A program made the translations under genes and the position numbers. From positions 1 through 8,279 of the forward strand of contig CAMWQX010000032.1 in the NCBI GenBank assembly GCA_947176475.1: a stretch of DNA of 8,279 nucleotides, given 5' to 3'. Source of the DNA: an uncultured Bacillota bacterium. Its GTDB lineage: Bacteria; Bacillota_I; Bacilli_A; RF39; UBA660. The notes beneath the pieces were generated by a model. That model did not search any database, was not told the origin of the DNA, and was given only the letters and a program-made list of their open reading frames with translations. Each line of letters opens with the position of its first letter. Positions within the stretch are counted from its first letter, which is position 1. Below are positions 1 to 5,978 of the stretch, piece by piece.

Positions 1-740
1 CCATTCTTTTAATCATCATCATTATATTAATTATCATAGTTTTACTTAGTGCTCTTTTTCTTTATAATAAAGCTAAGAGTTTTACTCGAAGTTTAGGTTT
101 AAATAATATATCTTCACTAGCTGAAATGATTAGTGAGTGCGATGATGAGGCTAAGTATCGTCATAAAACTATATCGGGTATGACCGATATTTTAATGCCG
201 ACCATCCTTAAAGATTTTCCCAATTTTAATGAATTAGAAATATATAATAAAGTAGAAACTTCCTTACAAGCCATCTTTTCCTCTCTAAGTAAAAAAGAGG
301 TAAGTGATATCAATGAACTTATTGCTATTAAACACTCTATAGAAGAACAAATTAAAGATATGCACAAAAGTAAAATAGATATAGATATCTCCGAAGTCGT
401 ATTTCATGATCATGCCATAAAGTCTTATAAAAGAGATAAAGATGTTTTAGAAATAGAAATAAATACATCATTAGAATACTTTTACAAGATGACTAAAAAA
501 GGTGAAGTAGTAATAGATAATGATTATAAAAAACAGACAACTTATACTACAACTTTTGTCTATATTTATAATGAAGAAGACCACATTGAGGGAAAGAATA
601 ATTTTACTCTTCATTGTCCTAATTGTGGAGCGCCTTTAAAAAATATTAAAAATCGTTTCTGTCCATATTGCAATTCGGGAGTAGAGGATATCAACCTAAG
701 AAATTGGTATATTATTGATTATAAAGAAAATTACAAATAA
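1..740 (+). CDS. Membrane-anchored zinc-ribbon protein with Tim44-like domain (5' end missing)
   Basis: The reading frame is open from base 3 at the window edge, so the gene starts outside and 245 residues are visible. The ATG at 126 is internal, because in-frame codons 3-125 encode a hydrophobic helix followed by a basic stretch. Visible residues 1-21 (ILLIIIIILIIIVLLSALFL) form a transmembrane segment, so the rest probably faces the cytoplasm. The middle (about residues 50-195) has the look of the Tim44-like domain of Firmicutes zinc-ribbon proteins, with SGMTDILMPTILKDFPNFN followed by an amphipathic helix and an alpha/beta part. Residues 204-223 are a zinc ribbon with two Cys pairs, CPNC and CPYC (codons 615-626 and 660-671). 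The family is poorly characterised, and its role in transport or membrane quality control is only inferred from the Tim44 resemblance. The stop TAA abuts a bidirectional terminator. The family call is by recognition, not alignment. The membrane segment and zinc ribbon are directly visible. Confidence 0.72.
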   Translation, partial: ILLIIIIILIIIVLLSALFLYNKAKSFTRSLGLNNISSLAEMISECDDEAKYRHKTISGMTDILMPTILKDFPNFNELEIYNKVETSLQAIFSSLSKKEVSDINELIAIKHSIEEQIKDMHKSKIDIDISEVVFHDHAIKSYKRDKDVLEIEINTSLEYFYKMTKKGEVVIDNDYKKQTTYTTTFVYIYNEEDHIEGKNNFTLHCPNCGAPLKNIKNRFCPYCNSGVEDINLRNWYIIDYKENYK

Positions 741-770
741 AAATAAGATATAGTAACTATATCTTATTTT
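740..770. terminator. Bidirectional intrinsic terminator between convergent genes
   Basis: This is a perfect 14-bp inverted repeat, AAAATAAGATATAG (740-753) and CTATATCTTATTTT (757-770), with a 3-nt loop TAA. It has A-rich and T-rich flanks on both sides, so it can terminate both strands. It starts on the last base of the plus-strand stop codon (738-740) and its right arm contains the minus-strand stop codon (764-766). One hairpin therefore serves two convergent genes. Confidence 0.85.
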
Positions 771-1333
771 AATGGACCTAAATATTCGCTTTCTAATATT
801 TTTTCTAAAGTACCATTCTTGGAAAATAAGGTTTTATTCAAAGAGATAACTCTGGAAAGAGTTGAAATATCAATAGCATATTTTATATAATCGCGAAAAT
901 CTTTGTTAGAAAAAAACATTATTTCTTTTAAAGGTACATCCTCACTTCTTAAATAATCTCTTAAAAAGTTAATACCAAGATTATAAAACCTCGACATTTT
1001 AGCATCTAAAGTTGGTAAATCTATTTTATCAAACATCTTAGTGGGATTAACGACGACTATTACGGCACCATTTCTTGCCAATTCTTCTCTTTTTAATAAA
1101 AAATCATTAATACTTTCACAAGTAGCGATATCGAGTAAAACAGCATTGGAAACTTTTTTGAATAACTCATCTATAAAGCCTTTTTGTAACTCATCAGAAT
1201 CACAAATAGCTTCAAATCGATGTATCGATTCTGTACCATTGTTAAATTCATCGACTGCATCCAGTAAGATATCTTGAAATTCATCATTGTCTAATTCGAA
1301 AACATCTCCATCAACTTTATATGTTTTATTCAT
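764..1333 (-). CDS. Uncharacterised 189-aa cytosolic protein
   Basis: I do not recognise this protein. The start is placed at MNKTYKVDGD (ATG at 1333-1331) because GGAGAG lies 6 nt upstream of it. The longer frame's ATG at 1366 falls within the promoter -10 region, so it would not be transcribed. There is no signal peptide or membrane segment. The N-terminal half is acidic (ELDNDEFQDILLDAVDEF), and a hydrophobic strand NGAVIVVVNP lies near residues 90-100, followed by DKIDLPTLDAKM. The C-terminal half is helical and ends EYLGPLK. The alternation of strands and helices suggests a compact alpha/beta fold, but no catalytic motif stands out. The gene stands alone: it is divergent from recD2 with its own promoter, and convergent with the Tim44-like gene, sharing its terminator. 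Codon use resembles the neighbours. That it is a real gene is well supported by start site, promoter and terminator. Its function is unknown. Confidence 0.75.
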   Translation of the reverse strand: MNKTYKVDGDVFELDNDEFQDILLDAVDEFNNGTESIHRFEAICDSDELQKGFIDELFKKVSNAVLLDIATCESINDFLLKREELARNGAVIVVVNPTKMFDKIDLPTLDAKMSRFYNLGINFLRDYLRSEDVPLKEIMFFSNKDFRDYIKYAIDISTLSRVISLNKTLFSKNGTLEKILESEYLGPLK

Positions 1334-1356
1334 ATTAATCTCTCCATATGAGATGT

Positions 1357-1385
1357 AGTATAGCATTAAGCAAACGTAAAATCAA
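1357..1385 (-). promoter_or_regulatory. Sigma-A promoter of the 189-aa gene
   Basis: Read on the minus strand, TTGATT (-35, 1385-1380) is followed after 17 nt by TATACT (-10, 1362-1357). The -10 is preceded by TGC, giving an extended -10. Transcription would begin near 1350, just upstream of the GGAGAG ribosome binding site and the ATG at 1333. This rules out the in-frame ATG at 1366. Confidence 0.65.
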
Positions 1386-1422
1386 ATAAAATGACATATT
1401 TTAGCATCTTTTGTCGAAACCC

Positions 1423-1450
1423 TTGCTTAAAAATAAATAACTAATATAAT
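1423..1450 (+). promoter_or_regulatory. Candidate upstream promoter (P1) of recD2
   Basis: TTGCTT (1423-1428), a 16-nt spacer and a consensus TATAAT (1445-1450) would start transcription near 1457. That gives a leader of about 94 nt before the recD2 ATG. It is divergent from the 189-aa gene's promoter and about 40 bp away from it. The -10 is perfect. The -35 matches TTGACA at three of six positions, and the spacer is one base short of optimal. Confidence 0.5.
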
Positions 1451-1501
1451 AAACACTTAAGTTTTTAAATATTGTAAAAACTAAAACAAATGTATGTTTT
1501 T

Positions 1502-1528
1502 TTGTTTTTAAATTACCAAAATTATGAT
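1502..1528 (+). promoter_or_regulatory. Candidate proximal promoter (P2) of recD2
   Basis: TATGAT (1523-1528) is a five-of-six match to the -10 consensus and would start transcription shortly upstream of the ribosome binding site AAGGTGAG (1538-1545). The best -35 candidate, TTGTTT (1502-1507), is only 15 nt away and sits in a T-rich tract, so this promoter is weaker on paper than P1. Confidence 0.35.
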
Positions 1529-1550
1529 ACACTTAAGAAGGTGAGAATGT

Positions 1551-3731
1551 ATGGAGTACATTAAGGGAAAATATAAAAGTTCAATATTTACAAGTGAATC
1601 CGGCTATATGGTTGGGCTTTTTCGCGTTAAAGAAGCCAATGAAGAAAATGCCGATATCGTTGGTAAAACGATAACATTTACGGGATATTTTCCTGAATTA
1701 AACAATGAAGATATCTATATATTTTATGGCAAATATGTCTTTCATGAACGTTATGGCTATCAATTCCAAGTAACTAGTTATGAGCGCATTGAACCAGAAG
1801 GGGAAGATGCCATTATTGACTTTTTAACATCATCTTTTGTCAAAGGATGCGGGGAAAAGACAGCAAAAAAAATTGTTGCAGTTCTAGGGGATAATGCCAT
1901 AAGTCTTATCAAAGAAGATAAAGAAAATCTCGTTAGATGTGGACTTACTCCAACGCAAGTAGAAAAAATTTACAAATCAATTATGAGTTATTATAATTCG
2001 GATGAATTAATCATTTATTTAAAAGGTTTAGATTTTTCGGTTAAAGAGATTACGCGAATTATCAGTCTTTATGGCAGTGCATCCAAGAAAATTGTTGAAA
2101 CAAATCTCTATTCTTTAGTAGATTTTATTGATTTTAATAAATTAGATAAGATCTTTTTTAGAATATACGAAGACACTAATGAGATGCGTATCCTTGCTTG
2201 TATTATTGAAACATGTAAGCGCTTAACCTTTGAATCGGGCGATACATATTCTTATAAAGAGGAAATCATCTCTTATTTAAATGCGACATTCAAGATTAAT
2301 CTCTTTGATAATTTTGATGAATATGCCGAAAAACTAAAGTATCAAGGTGAAATAAAAATTAAGGGTAAGAAATACTATCTCATGAAATACTATCAAGATG
2401 AATTATATATTAGCAAGATTCTATATGAAATGAATGAAGCTTTAAATAAACCGGTTAACAACTTAAATCATTTCATAAGTCTTGTTGAAGAAGAATTCAA
2501 TATAACTTATAATGAGGAACAAAAAGACGCTATTAAACGTGTTTTAAGTACATCTGTAACCATTATCACGGGAGGACCAGGAACCGGAAAGACCACTTTA
2601 ATCAATGGACTATTAAGGATGTATCAATATATAAATAATCTAACGGATTTGCAAATGAATCATAAAGTTGCTCTTTTAGCTCCCACCGGTCGTGCTAGTA
2701 AACGTATGAGTGAAACAACAAACTATGGAGCAAGTACCATACACAGATACCTAAAATGGAATCATGAATCCAAAGAATTTGGTGTTAATGAACTTAATCC
2801 TCAAGAACATGAACTTATTATTGTCGATGAAGTAAGTATGATTGATTCGGAATTAATGGCATCTTTATTAAGAGGAATAAAGCACAATTGTAAATTGGTT
2901 TTAGTTGGTGATGAATTTCAACTTCCATCTGTTGGTCCAGGCAATGTCCTAAAAGATCTTATTGCAACCGATGTTTTCAATCACATTCGTCTTAATAATA
3001 TTTATCGCCAAAGTGAAAATTCTTTCATTCCCGTTTTAGCATCCGAAATAAAATCTGTTAATGTCACATCGGATATTTTAACCAAAAAGGATGATTATAA
3101 TTTCTTACCATGTCCTAAAGATAAAGTTAAACACACCTTAAAAGAGATAATTACGAAATGCATTCAAAAAGGTCTAACGGAAAAAGATATGCAAATATTA
3201 GCTCCTATGTATAAGGGTGAAAATGGCATAGATAATTTAAATATCATCTTACAAAATCTTTTTAATCCATATTCTGATCTTTTAGAGGAAGTTCATATTG
3301 GTCCGGTTATCTATCGTGTTAACGACAAAGTTATTAATCTTGTTAATGACATGGAGCAAAATATCTTTAATGGGGACATCGGCTATATTAAAGAATTTAA
3401 TACGAAAAAATCCAGTGAATTTATGAAAGTCGATTTCTATGGCAATTTAGTTACCATCAAAAGAGAAAATGTCAGTCAAATAAAACATGCCTATGCTATG
3501 AGCATTCATAAAAGTCAGGGTAGTGAATTTAATCACGTTATTATCCCAATGACTAAAGAGTTTAATCGTATGCTTTATAACAAACTCATCTATACCGGAA
3601 TATCGCGTGCTAAAAAATCCCTTGTTTTAATTGGGGACAGTGAGGCATTCCATTATGCTGTTAATAATTCTTACAGTGTTGAAAGAAAAACTTCTCTAAC
3701 GGAATTAATTATGCATAATTATGAAGCATAA
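1551..3731 (+). CDS. recD2: RecD2-type 5'-3' DNA helicase (SF1B), exodeoxyribonuclease V alpha-like
   Basis: RecD2 is an ATP-driven 5'-3' DNA helicase of superfamily 1B that acts in DNA repair and replication-fork maintenance in bacteria lacking RecBC. The 726-residue length suits the family. The N-terminus (about 1-85) is OB-like (GKYKSSIFTSESGYMVGLF, TGYFPEL). Helix-hairpin-helix elements follow (about 95-150, FVKGCGEKTAKKIV and CGLTPTQVEKI). The helicase core is complete: Walker A GGPGTGKT (341-348), motif Ia APTGRASKRM, ASTIHRYLKW, Walker B IIVDEVSMID (D426, E427), motif III VGDEFQLPSVGPG (452-464), motif IV YRQ (485-487), SIHKSQGSEF (651-660) and motif VI TGISRAKK (682-689). The ATG at 1551 is 5 nt after AAGGTGAG. 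An out-of-frame ATG at 1547 is ignored. A small membrane-peptide gene follows 28 nt downstream. No key residue is missing. Confidence 0.97.
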   Translation: MEYIKGKYKSSIFTSESGYMVGLFRVKEANEENADIVGKTITFTGYFPELNNEDIYIFYGKYVFHERYGYQFQVTSYERIEPEGEDAIIDFLTSSFVKGCGEKTAKKIVAVLGDNAISLIKEDKENLVRCGLTPTQVEKIYKSIMSYYNSDELIIYLKGLDFSVKEITRIISLYGSASKKIVETNLYSLVDFIDFNKLDKIFFRIYEDTNEMRILACIIETCKRLTFESGDTYSYKEEIISYLNATFKINLFDNFDEYAEKLKYQGEIKIKGKKYYLMKYYQDELYISKILYEMNEALNKPVNNLNHFISLVEEEFNITYNEEQKDAIKRVLSTSVTIITGGPGTGKTTLINGLLRMYQYINNLTDLQMNHKVALLAPTGRASKRMSETTNYGASTIHRYLKWNHESKEFGVNELNPQEHELIIVDEVSMIDSELMASLLRGIKHNCKLVLVGDEFQLPSVGPGNVLKDLIATDVFNHIRLNNIYRQSENSFIPVLASEIKSVNVTSDILTKKDDYNFLPCPKDKVKHTLKEIITKCIQKGLTEKDMQILAPMYKGENGIDNLNIILQNLFNPYSDLLEEVHIGPVIYRVNDKVINLVNDMEQNIFNGDIGYIKEFNTKKSSEFMKVDFYGNLVTIKRENVSQIKHAYAMSIHKSQGSEFNHVIIPMTKEFNRMLYNKLIYTGISRAKKSLVLIGDSEAFHYAVNNSYSVERKTSLTELIMHNYEA

Positions 3732-3759
3732 TGCCCATAATATTAATGGAGTTGATATT

Positions 3760-3891
3760 ATGAAAAAGATGATGAGTATCATAACCCCAGCATTAACTGT
3801 TGGGTGTCTTGCGGCAACTGGCTATTTAGTCATGAAAAATAAAAAGACTATGCTAGATGTCATTATCGAAGAAATAGAAACTATGAAATAG
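3760..3891 (+). CDS. Small single-pass membrane peptide, 43 aa, downstream of recD2
   Basis: This short ORF encodes MKKMMSIITPALTVGCLAA followed by TGYLVMKNKKTMLDVIIEE and IETMK. GGAG (3748-3751) lies 8 nt before the ATG at 3760, and the stop TAG at 3889-3891 is built into the arm of a terminator hairpin. Residues about 5-25 are hydrophobic enough for one membrane helix with a positively charged N-terminus. A KNKK patch then leads into a short acidic amphipathic tail, probably cytoplasmic. It follows recD2 by 28 nt with no promoter between, so it is probably co-transcribed with the helicase. It resembles in build the many tiny anchored peptides of Firmicutes (YtxH-like or DUF3042-like layout), but I cannot assign a family. 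Ribosome binding site, spacing, composition and terminator together make it likely to be real. Confidence 0.7.
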   Translation: MKKMMSIITPALTVGCLAATGYLVMKNKKTMLDVIIEEIETMK

Positions 3892-3915
3892 GTATGTATA
3901 TACCTATTTTATTTT
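3886..3915 (+). terminator. Intrinsic terminator of the recD2 transcript
   Basis: A perfect 10-bp stem, AAATAGGTAT (3886-3895) and ATACCTATTT (3900-3909), with a GTAT loop is followed by TATTTT. The stop codon of the 43-aa peptide lies inside the 5' arm. Confidence 0.8.
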
Positions 3916-3941
3916 GCCTTTAAACATTTATGTGTTATAAT
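3914..3941 (+). promoter_or_regulatory. Sigma-A promoter of the HEIDH protein gene
   Basis: TTGCCT (3914-3919), a 16-nt spacer and a consensus TATAAT (3936-3941) preceded by TGT (extended -10) predict initiation near 3948. The -35 begins in the T-tail of the preceding terminator, so the two signals share bases. Initiation here places the ATG at 3930 upstream of the transcript and fixes the start codon at 3966. Confidence 0.75.
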
Positions 3942-3965
3942 AGCCCCATTAAAAAGGGGAATATT

Positions 3966-5435
3966 ATGGAATTACTTGAACAAGGAAGAACGCTAATTGA
4001 AGATTTTAATATGAGTGATGACTATCGCATCCTTAGGATACTCGCAGGAATTCAAACATCTAACGAAGAAAAAAAGTTCTTAATTGATAATTGTGGGGAG
4101 CGTATTAGTAGGATGGAAACAGACATTCTTTTACAAACTCTTAGATGTGCCGCTCCATCTTTTTTCACCACTTGTACTGACTTTATCAAAAAAACTATTT
4201 TTACTTTAAATACTAGGCAGATAGAAGCTCTTTTATATTGCAATAAACACTATAATGAAGTAAGTAACATTGCCGATTTTTTAGTGGGTGAAGAGTGGTT
4301 TAATTCTCAATCTGAAAATAAAATATTTATATTAGGATATGAGTTAAATAAATTATTAAAAGAGGATTGTATTGATAAAGAAACAACTATTGAAATGGGC
4401 ATAAGAATAATAAATACGTTGACTGTTTTAAACACTAATCCTGAACTATTTGATATGATAATGAAAAATTATATATCTCTTTTAGAAAAACATAATAAAG
4501 AATTTATCGAGCAGTTTAAAATATATGGTTATGAAATAATGGATAAGCATCTTGAAGAGGGAAAAGAACTAACATCTAATTTATTAATATTTGACTGTGA
4601 AATAATGCGCCATAATAATCAATCTAATGTCAGATACTTTGAATTTTATGATTCTACCGATAAAGATGATGGCGATCTTATCGCCTGTGCTCGTGCCGGA
4701 AGAGTTCGCATAAATGTTGATTCTTTAAAGAATGTTTATGCCGAACAGAAAAATAAAATGATAGCAACTCAATGGATTCTTAAGGTCATTGGACATGAAA
4801 TAGACCATGTTTTCTGTGAATTGTATCAAGTGGGTGAAGAAAGAGATTTATACACTGAATTAAAAGTCTATAATTCCTGCATTGCTGAAACTTTGCAAAG
4901 TCTTGTGAATCGTGATTATTACCTTTATTGGCATGATAACTTCACTCATGAATATCAAGCCAACATAGCGGGTATTAAATCAGTTTATGAAAGATATAAG
5001 TATCTTAAAAGTATAAAATTAGAGGATAAGTTCGAAATTAATAGATTATTTGCTATCCTTTTGCGTTCTTCTTTCTGTGAGATTGAAAGAGATTCTAAAA
5101 AAGGTTATTTTAATGCTATTGAATTTACTCGTTACGAATTTGAAAGATACAAAGATGATTTACCGAAGTATGTTTATCATCATCTATTTAATGGACAAGT
5201 AAAAATGCCCATTGAACTTCAAGAATTAGAAAGCAATTTAACCGAATATGAGAAATTTATGCTTGGATATCATAATATCTATATGGGCATTATCGACCTA
5301 ATAGCCAAAGGGGAGATTAAAACAGCTAATATCTTCGAAGAATTAGATACTTTATATGAAAAATATAAAGACTGTATCAAAGAGAGTTTTCCCCCTTTTA
5401 TAAAAAGTGAAAATGATACTAAAAAAATTTACTAA
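3966..5435 (+). CDS. Putative HExxH zinc metallopeptidase, family not recognised (489 aa)
   Basis: The start is set at ATG 3966 (MELLEQGRTLIEDF), 5 nt after AAAGGGGA. The in-frame ATG at 3930 overlaps the promoter and is rejected. There is no signal peptide or membrane segment, so it is predicted cytosolic. Residues 1-220 are mostly helical and have no motif I know. Residues 276-281 read GHEIDH, an HExxH zinc-binding motif (H277, E278, H281) within a hydrophobic helix (WILKVIGHEIDHVFCELYQV). HEYQANIAG (328-336) follows 47 residues later. Its E329-x-x-A332 resembles the second zinc-ligand helix of gluzincin peptidases such as M48 (ExxAD). These two elements in this order make a zinc-dependent peptidase plausible. 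The remaining helical C-terminus (340-489) may be a scaffold. The gene has its own promoter and none of its neighbours suggests a substrate. Catalytic activity is inference from motif spacing only. Confidence 0.7.
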   Translation: MELLEQGRTLIEDFNMSDDYRILRILAGIQTSNEEKKFLIDNCGERISRMETDILLQTLRCAAPSFFTTCTDFIKKTIFTLNTRQIEALLYCNKHYNEVSNIADFLVGEEWFNSQSENKIFILGYELNKLLKEDCIDKETTIEMGIRIINTLTVLNTNPELFDMIMKNYISLLEKHNKEFIEQFKIYGYEIMDKHLEEGKELTSNLLIFDCEIMRHNNQSNVRYFEFYDSTDKDDGDLIACARAGRVRINVDSLKNVYAEQKNKMIATQWILKVIGHEIDHVFCELYQVGEERDLYTELKVYNSCIAETLQSLVNRDYYLYWHDNFTHEYQANIAGIKSVYERYKYLKSIKLEDKFEINRLFAILLRSSFCEIERDSKKGYFNAIEFTRYEFERYKDDLPKYVYHHLFNGQVKMPIELQELESNLTEYEKFMLGYHNIYMGIIDLIAKGEIKTANIFEELDTLYEKYKDCIKESFPPFIKSENDTKKIY

Positions 5436-5440
5436 TTATA

Positions 5441-5470
5441 TTGAATATTGTTTCTAAAATGCGTTATAAT
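5441..5470 (+). promoter_or_regulatory. Sigma-A promoter of the 125-aa gene
   Basis: TTGAAT (5441-5446), an 18-nt spacer and a consensus TATAAT (5465-5470) lie immediately after the preceding stop codon (5433-5435). Initiation near 5477 gives a leader of about 35 nt with AGGGGGAA before the ATG. No terminator hairpin is visible between the two genes, so read-through from upstream is also possible. Confidence 0.65.
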
Positions 5471-5511
5471 CTTTTTAAGAACAAAATAATTTTGGTCAAC
5501 TAGGGGGAAAT

Positions 5512-5889
5512 ATGTATAGATTATTTGAGTTATTTGGAACAAATTGGATAGAAGCTCTTCAAGTAAAAACATTAGAAGATATAAAAAGAAGATTACCTGA
5601 AGAAAGTAAGAAAGAGGGCATAAGTCATCTTCGTATCGACCGTGATGATATTCCTATCACATTTTGTCGCCCAGAAGAACGAGATATAAACTATTGTATT
5701 GAAAATCTAGATAGGCTAGAGCAAGCTGTCATGTATATGCATAATTCCCACAAAGACAGCTGTCAAAGGGTAGAATCTTCGCGTCCAAGTCAGTATAAAG
5801 AGAAAATTAAAAAGCCCAAGAAAGCCACAAAGAAACATCAAAAAAAACTAACCAATAGTAATGACAGAAAGAGAAAATATTATAGATAA
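5512..5889 (+). CDS. Uncharacterised 125-aa protein with strongly basic C-terminal tail
   Basis: I do not recognise this protein. The ATG at 5512 follows AGGGGGAAAT, a strong though closely spaced ribosome binding site. Residues 1-85 look like a small folded domain, with an aromatic N-terminus (MYRLFELFGTNWIEALQ), a charged helix, a strand-like segment HLRIDRDDIPITFCRP and a helix NYCIENLDRLEQAVMYMH. From about residue 92 the chain becomes low-complexity and very basic (KEKIKKPKKATKKHQKKL, ending RKRKYYR). Such a tail is typical of nucleic-acid or ribosome contact and is probably disordered, so a DNA- or RNA-binding accessory protein is a reasonable guess but not shown. The gene has its own promoter and a strong terminator touching its stop codon, so it can act as a one-gene unit directly after the HEIDH protein gene. 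Confidence 0.65.
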   Translation: MYRLFELFGTNWIEALQVKTLEDIKRRLPEESKKEGISHLRIDRDDIPITFCRPEERDINYCIENLDRLEQAVMYMHNSHKDSCQRVESSRPSQYKEKIKKPKKATKKHQKKLTNSNDRKRKYYR

Positions 5890-5916
5890 AAAACTTCACT
5901 AATGTGAAGTTTTTTT
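5888..5916 (+). terminator. Intrinsic terminator of the 125-aa gene
   Basis: A perfect 12-bp stem, AAAAAACTTCAC (5888-5899) and GTGAAGTTTTTT (5904-5915), with loop TAAT ends in seven Ts. The 5' arm includes two bases of the TAA stop. The A-rich left arm would allow some function on the opposite strand too. Confidence 0.88.
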
Positions 5917-5978
5917 ATGGAAAAAAAAGTAAAATGAAAATAATTCGTTAATAAGTAAGGTGAAGGGAGGATTAACAA

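Noticed and set aside
161..367. Minus-strand ORF within the Tim44-like gene, and similar ones at 4052-4243 and 6244-6438
   Set aside because: They lie opposite supported coding sequence, lack ribosome binding sites and encode no recognisable domain.
1041..1277. 78-aa plus-strand ORF
   Set aside because: It is antisense to the well-supported 189-aa gene, with no ribosome binding site or promoter, and low-complexity Ser-rich content typical of a shadow frame.
1334..1366. Longer start (ATG at 1366) for the 189-aa minus-strand protein
   Set aside because: The extension overlaps the -10 box and the expected transcription start. GGAGAG is correctly spaced only from the ATG at 1333.
1386..1422. 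Possible LexA/SOS box upstream of recD2
   Set aside because: TGTCGAAAC resembles half a Gram-positive damage box at most. No second half-site at the right spacing.
3944..3959. CCCC...GGGG hairpin that would hide the ribosome binding site of the HEIDH protein gene
   Set aside because: With the -10 ending at 3941, transcription should start near 3948, so CCCC (3944-3947) is probably not in the RNA. It would matter only if initiation occurs at 3943 or earlier.
3930..3965. Upstream in-frame ATG at 3930 as start of the HEIDH protein (12 extra residues)
   Set aside because: It lies before and across the TATAAT -10 box (3936-3941), so it would precede the transcript. ATG 3966 has AAAGGGGA at good spacing.
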